From NCBI RefSeq assembly GCF_030408815.1, contig NZ_CP047355.1, positions 2,790,001 through 2,854,000 on the forward strand: a DNA stretch of 64,000 nt, given 5' to 3'. Made by a program: the position numbers and the translations under genes. The DNA comes from Corynebacterium freiburgense (GTDB lineage Bacteria; Actinomycetota; Actinomycetes; Mycobacteriales; Mycobacteriaceae). Shown here piece after piece: positions 62,034 to 64,000 of the stretch (the first letter of the stretch is position 1; each line of letters starts with the position of its first letter). Below the pieces are notes generated by a model that did no database searches, had not been told where the DNA came from, and saw nothing but the letters and a program-made list of their open reading frames with translations.

Positions 62034-62065
62034 AACTGCACCCCTTTAATACGCGGGGTGCAGTT
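62034..62065 (-). terminator. Terminator of the GlsB gene
   Basis: Arms AACTGCACCCC (62034-62044) and GGGGTGCAGTT (62055-62065), 10-nt loop, just downstream of the stop at 62086 on the minus strand. Confidence 0.75.
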
Positions 62066-62085
62066 AATTCAAACGGTCAAAGGTG

Positions 62086-62346
62086 TTACTTGCGAACCAA
62101 TTGGACCAGGGTCAATAGAATGACGGCTCCAAGTAAACAGGTAAAGAAACTAAAGATCAAACCAGAACCCGCAACATCAAATCCCAAAAGTGAAAGTAGC
62201 CAGCCACCAATAATGCCACCTACAACACCTACAAGAATATTTAAACCGATCCCCTGCTGCGCATCAGTGCCTTTGATCTTTGAAGCAATCCATCCAGCAA
62301 GACCACCAATAATGATCCAGCCTAAAAATCCTAATCCTAGTCCCAT
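62086..62346 (-). CDS. GlsB/YeaQ/YmgE stress-response membrane protein
   Basis: An 86-residue transglycosylase-associated family protein of three helices (GFLGWIIIGGLAGWIASKIKGTDAQQGIG; LNILVGVVGGIIGGWLLSLLG; the last hydrophobic stretch with TCLLGAVILLTLVQLV). Widespread small envelope-stress proteins of unclear mechanism. GAAGGGAG precedes the ATG. Confidence 0.88.
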   Translation of the reverse strand: MGLGLGFLGWIIIGGLAGWIASKIKGTDAQQGIGLNILVGVVGGIIGGWLLSLLGFDVAGSGLIFSFFTCLLGAVILLTLVQLVRK

Positions 62347-62782
62347 GACAATTTTCTCCCTTCAAAAATGAATACATCCCCAACCCTAAAGCTGAAAAAC
62401 CCCTAAATCGACCTTTTAGCAAGAATGCAACAGGAACGTAATATATGTGTTACCGCAGCTTAACATCTACCGCATACTTTCTACCATGCAAATTTAATGC
62501 TAGTTCCATATGGAAAACCATCGCGACAAATACACGAAAACTCCAGTAAATGCCCCCAAAATGATGGGCTCCAACATGCCCAATACGCCCTCTTCACCAG
62601 ACAAATTTGGCGCAATTTTTTAGTTCAAACACAGCTTAACCACAACTAGGTTTTCATTACTATCTTCACCCAGAAACACAATCACCCCGACCATATATAA
62701 AAATTAATGGCTCAAGCCCTCAACCATTAGACCGAATATCGGTTTGGTTTCTACGGCGCTTGAGCCGTTCAAACGGTGTAGC
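62347..62782. other. Intergenic region between GlsB and UspA genes
   Basis: About 435 bp, AT-rich. It has a TTCCATATGGAA palindrome (62504-62515) and the UspA terminator-like structure at 62709-62766. No gene seen. Confidence 0.55.
62709..62766 (-). terminator. Nested stem-loop after uspA
   Basis: Outer arms GGCTCAAGC (62709-62717) and GCTTGAGCC (62758-62766) enclose a small inner hairpin ACCGA-ATA-TCGGT (62731-62743). Probably a terminator for the leftward uspA transcript; the long loop also allows a regulatory RNA fold. Confidence 0.5.
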
Positions 62783-63673
62783 TTACTTGCTTTGCGGACG
62801 CACCACCATCATTGGGCATGGGGTGGATTGCAATAATGCTCGCGAGGTTGATCCCAAAAGCATTCCTTTAAAACCACCGCGACCATGAGACCCAACAATC
62901 AGCAATTGCGCACCTAACGCGGCGTCGGAAAGTGCACGCACTGGACGATCTCGCGTAACGATCTTGGTTACTTTTACGTCAGGATACTGTTCGGCAAAAC
63001 CAGCCAGGCGGTGTCCCAACAACATGTGCTGCTCTTGTTCCACCGTTTCCCACTGCTGCTGTGCCGCAGATAGTCCCGCCAGCGAAGCCTGAATCTGCAT
63101 ATCCATCCATGTATGCACCGCGATTAACTCACAACCACGGGCATCGGCCTCAGCAAATGCATATTCGATAGCCTTTTGGCTCACGCCAGAACCATCAACA
63201 CCAACCACTACTGGGCCATATTTATATGCCTCATCAAGATCCTCCCGAACAACAACTACAGGGCATTGCGCGTGGCTAACAACAGCAGCCGAGACACTGC
63301 CCATGACCATGCCGGAAAGCCCACCTAAACCACGAGAACCCATCACAATCATTGTGACGTCTTTAGAAAGCTCCAGCAGCATATCAATCGGGCTACCCTC
63401 TGCCAATGTATGCAGAATCTCAATATCGGGCGCTACTTTCTCCGCCTCGGCACGAGCCACCTCAATTTTATCCATGGTCTCTGTTTGGAGATCATCGAAA
63501 AGTTCTTGCGGAGGCACCATACCCTCTGCATAAAGAAACTGGGGCATTGTGTAACTGGCGGCGAGCCGTAATGGAATTCCACGCTTCATGGCAGTGTTCG
63601 CGCCCCAACGCACGGCCGCCAAGGACGCAAGTGACCCGTCAACCGCTACAACAACACTTCTATCCTTGCTCAT
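62783..63673 (-). CDS. Universal stress protein with two Usp domains
   Basis: A 296-residue tandem UspA protein. Domain 1 (about 5-145) has SVVVAVDGSLASLAAV and the nucleotide-binding VMGSRGLGGLSGMVMGSVS; domain 2 (about 150-295) has VVVGVDGSGVSQKAI and IVGSHGRGGFKGMLLGSTS. Both keep the G-2x-G-9x-G(S/T) motif, so ATP binding is expected. Role in dormancy or stress inferred from family. GAAAGGTG precedes the ATG. Confidence 0.92.
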   Translation of the reverse strand: MSKDRSVVVAVDGSLASLAAVRWGANTAMKRGIPLRLAASYTMPQFLYAEGMVPPQELFDDLQTETMDKIEVARAEAEKVAPDIEILHTLAEGSPIDMLLELSKDVTMIVMGSRGLGGLSGMVMGSVSAAVVSHAQCPVVVVREDLDEAYKYGPVVVGVDGSGVSQKAIEYAFAEADARGCELIAVHTWMDMQIQASLAGLSAAQQQWETVEQEQHMLLGHRLAGFAEQYPDVKVTKIVTRDRPVRALSDAALGAQLLIVGSHGRGGFKGMLLGSTSRALLQSTPCPMMVVRPQSK

Positions 63674-63716
63674 TATTCACCTTTCTCTCGGATAACCCCA
63701 GTTTACACGGCACTGG

Positions 63717-64000
63717 TTAGAACCAGTTGCCCAATTCTTTAATGGAGCCCTCCCGAACCTTCGGATCATAGGCGTAAGTAACACTCAATACTTCGTCGAC
63801 ACTATGAGCGTTTGCCCATTCTTGCAATCGCAATGCCACATCAGGCCCAGTACCCACAAACGAAACGGAAAGTGCGCTATTCATCTGGGCTTTTACCATA
63901 GGGTGCATATCCACCTCACGTGGTGGTGATATCAATCCAGGTTTCCCTGAAACAGCATCGCCGAACATTTGTTGGAGCGTTGTGAACTGAAATAGCGCTT
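63717..64000 (-). CDS. LLM-class flavin-dependent monooxygenase, C-terminal part (cut by window edge)
   Basis: Frame open to the window edge; the visible ~94 C-terminal residues end in SVSFVGTGPDVALRLQEWANAHSVDEVLSVTYAYDPKVREGSIKELGNWF, the usual last helices of bacterial luciferase-like oxidoreductases (FxGTP.xV then gadEl.v.t...). Residues upstream of the apparent ATG at 63968 (QFTTLQQ) belong to the gene, so that ATG is internal. Substrate unknown. Confidence 0.8.
   Translation of the reverse strand, partial: ALFQFTTLQQMFGDAVSGKPGLISPPREVDMHPMVKAQMNSALSVSFVGTGPDVALRLQEWANAHSVDEVLSVTYAYDPKVREGSIKELGNWF

Larger units (their letters stand above)
61471..62085. other. Intergenic region with dyad array C
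   Basis: About 600 bp: the TetR promoter, array C (61669-61857) and the terminator of the GlsB gene. A frame at 61630-61887 merely reads through the repeats. Confidence 0.6.

Overview
The window is a chromosomal segment of a mycolic-acid-containing actinobacterium, almost certainly a Corynebacterium of fairly low GC (about half by eye). The evidence is the complete mycolate/arabinogalactan envelope cluster (accD3, pks13, fadD32, an Rv3802c/ElrF-type esterase, two mycolyltransferases, ubiA, glfT2, glf), LGFP-repeat secreted proteins, the atypical pyk2 next to ldh, and an HrrSA-type haem-responsive two-component pair downstream of sodA. The gene order matches what I recall of C. glutamicum and C. 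diphtheriae. No rRNA, tRNA, IS element, prophage or CRISPR array was seen.

Layout. 1-4347: envelope/glycan genes (acyltransferase cut by the window edge, DUF3068 protein, GT-C-like membrane protein, GT4 glycosyltransferase, methyltransferase). 4383-6212: GTP-dependent PEP carboxykinase. 6566-11748: rightward operon trmB, NYN protein, MmpL3-type trehalose-monomycolate transporter, UPF0104 membrane protein (apparently an AUA start), DUF3054 protein. 11766-28844: leftward mycolate and galactan block. Its last transcribed element is an untracked peptide of 29-42 codons placed between accD3 and a strong terminator. aftB, expected between cmt2 and ubiA, is absent. 29415-39046: glf, secreted PGRP amidase, HAD phosphatase, serS, GntR regulator, septum-formation-like protein, metallopeptidase, histidine phosphatase, pheA. 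39479-51837: amidase, CPBP protease, LCP ligase, hydrolase, pyk2-ldh, PAP2 phosphatase, a two-HAD fusion, FMN reductase, msrA, sodA. 51966-64000: MFS exporter, RecB-like nuclease, DUF6474 protein, Lsr2-type silencer, extra YidC, class E sortase with a small membrane protein, lipoprotein, hrrSA, TetR regulator, GlsB protein, UspA, and a flavin monooxygenase cut by the right edge.

How the genes work together. AccD3, FadD32 and Pks13 activate and condense two fatty acyl chains into a mycolate. The MmpL protein exports trehalose monomycolate and the mycolyltransferases transfer it. UbiA, the PAP2 phosphatase, GlfT2 and Glf build the arabinogalactan to which mycolates are attached.

The least explained material is intergenic. 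Three short arrays (29207-29338, 39223-39354, 61669-61857) contain 45-48 bp dyad units beginning TG and ending CA. The last two units of each array are separated by 36-37 bp, and that spacer always carries a (A)AAACCCCAGGTCA core in the same orientation. The dyads belong to two unrelated sequence families while the core is shared. A second pattern is that at least 17 start codons lie exactly 6-8 nt downstream of a TANNNT-like -10 box, implying widespread leaderless transcription. This was used to correct many start sites.
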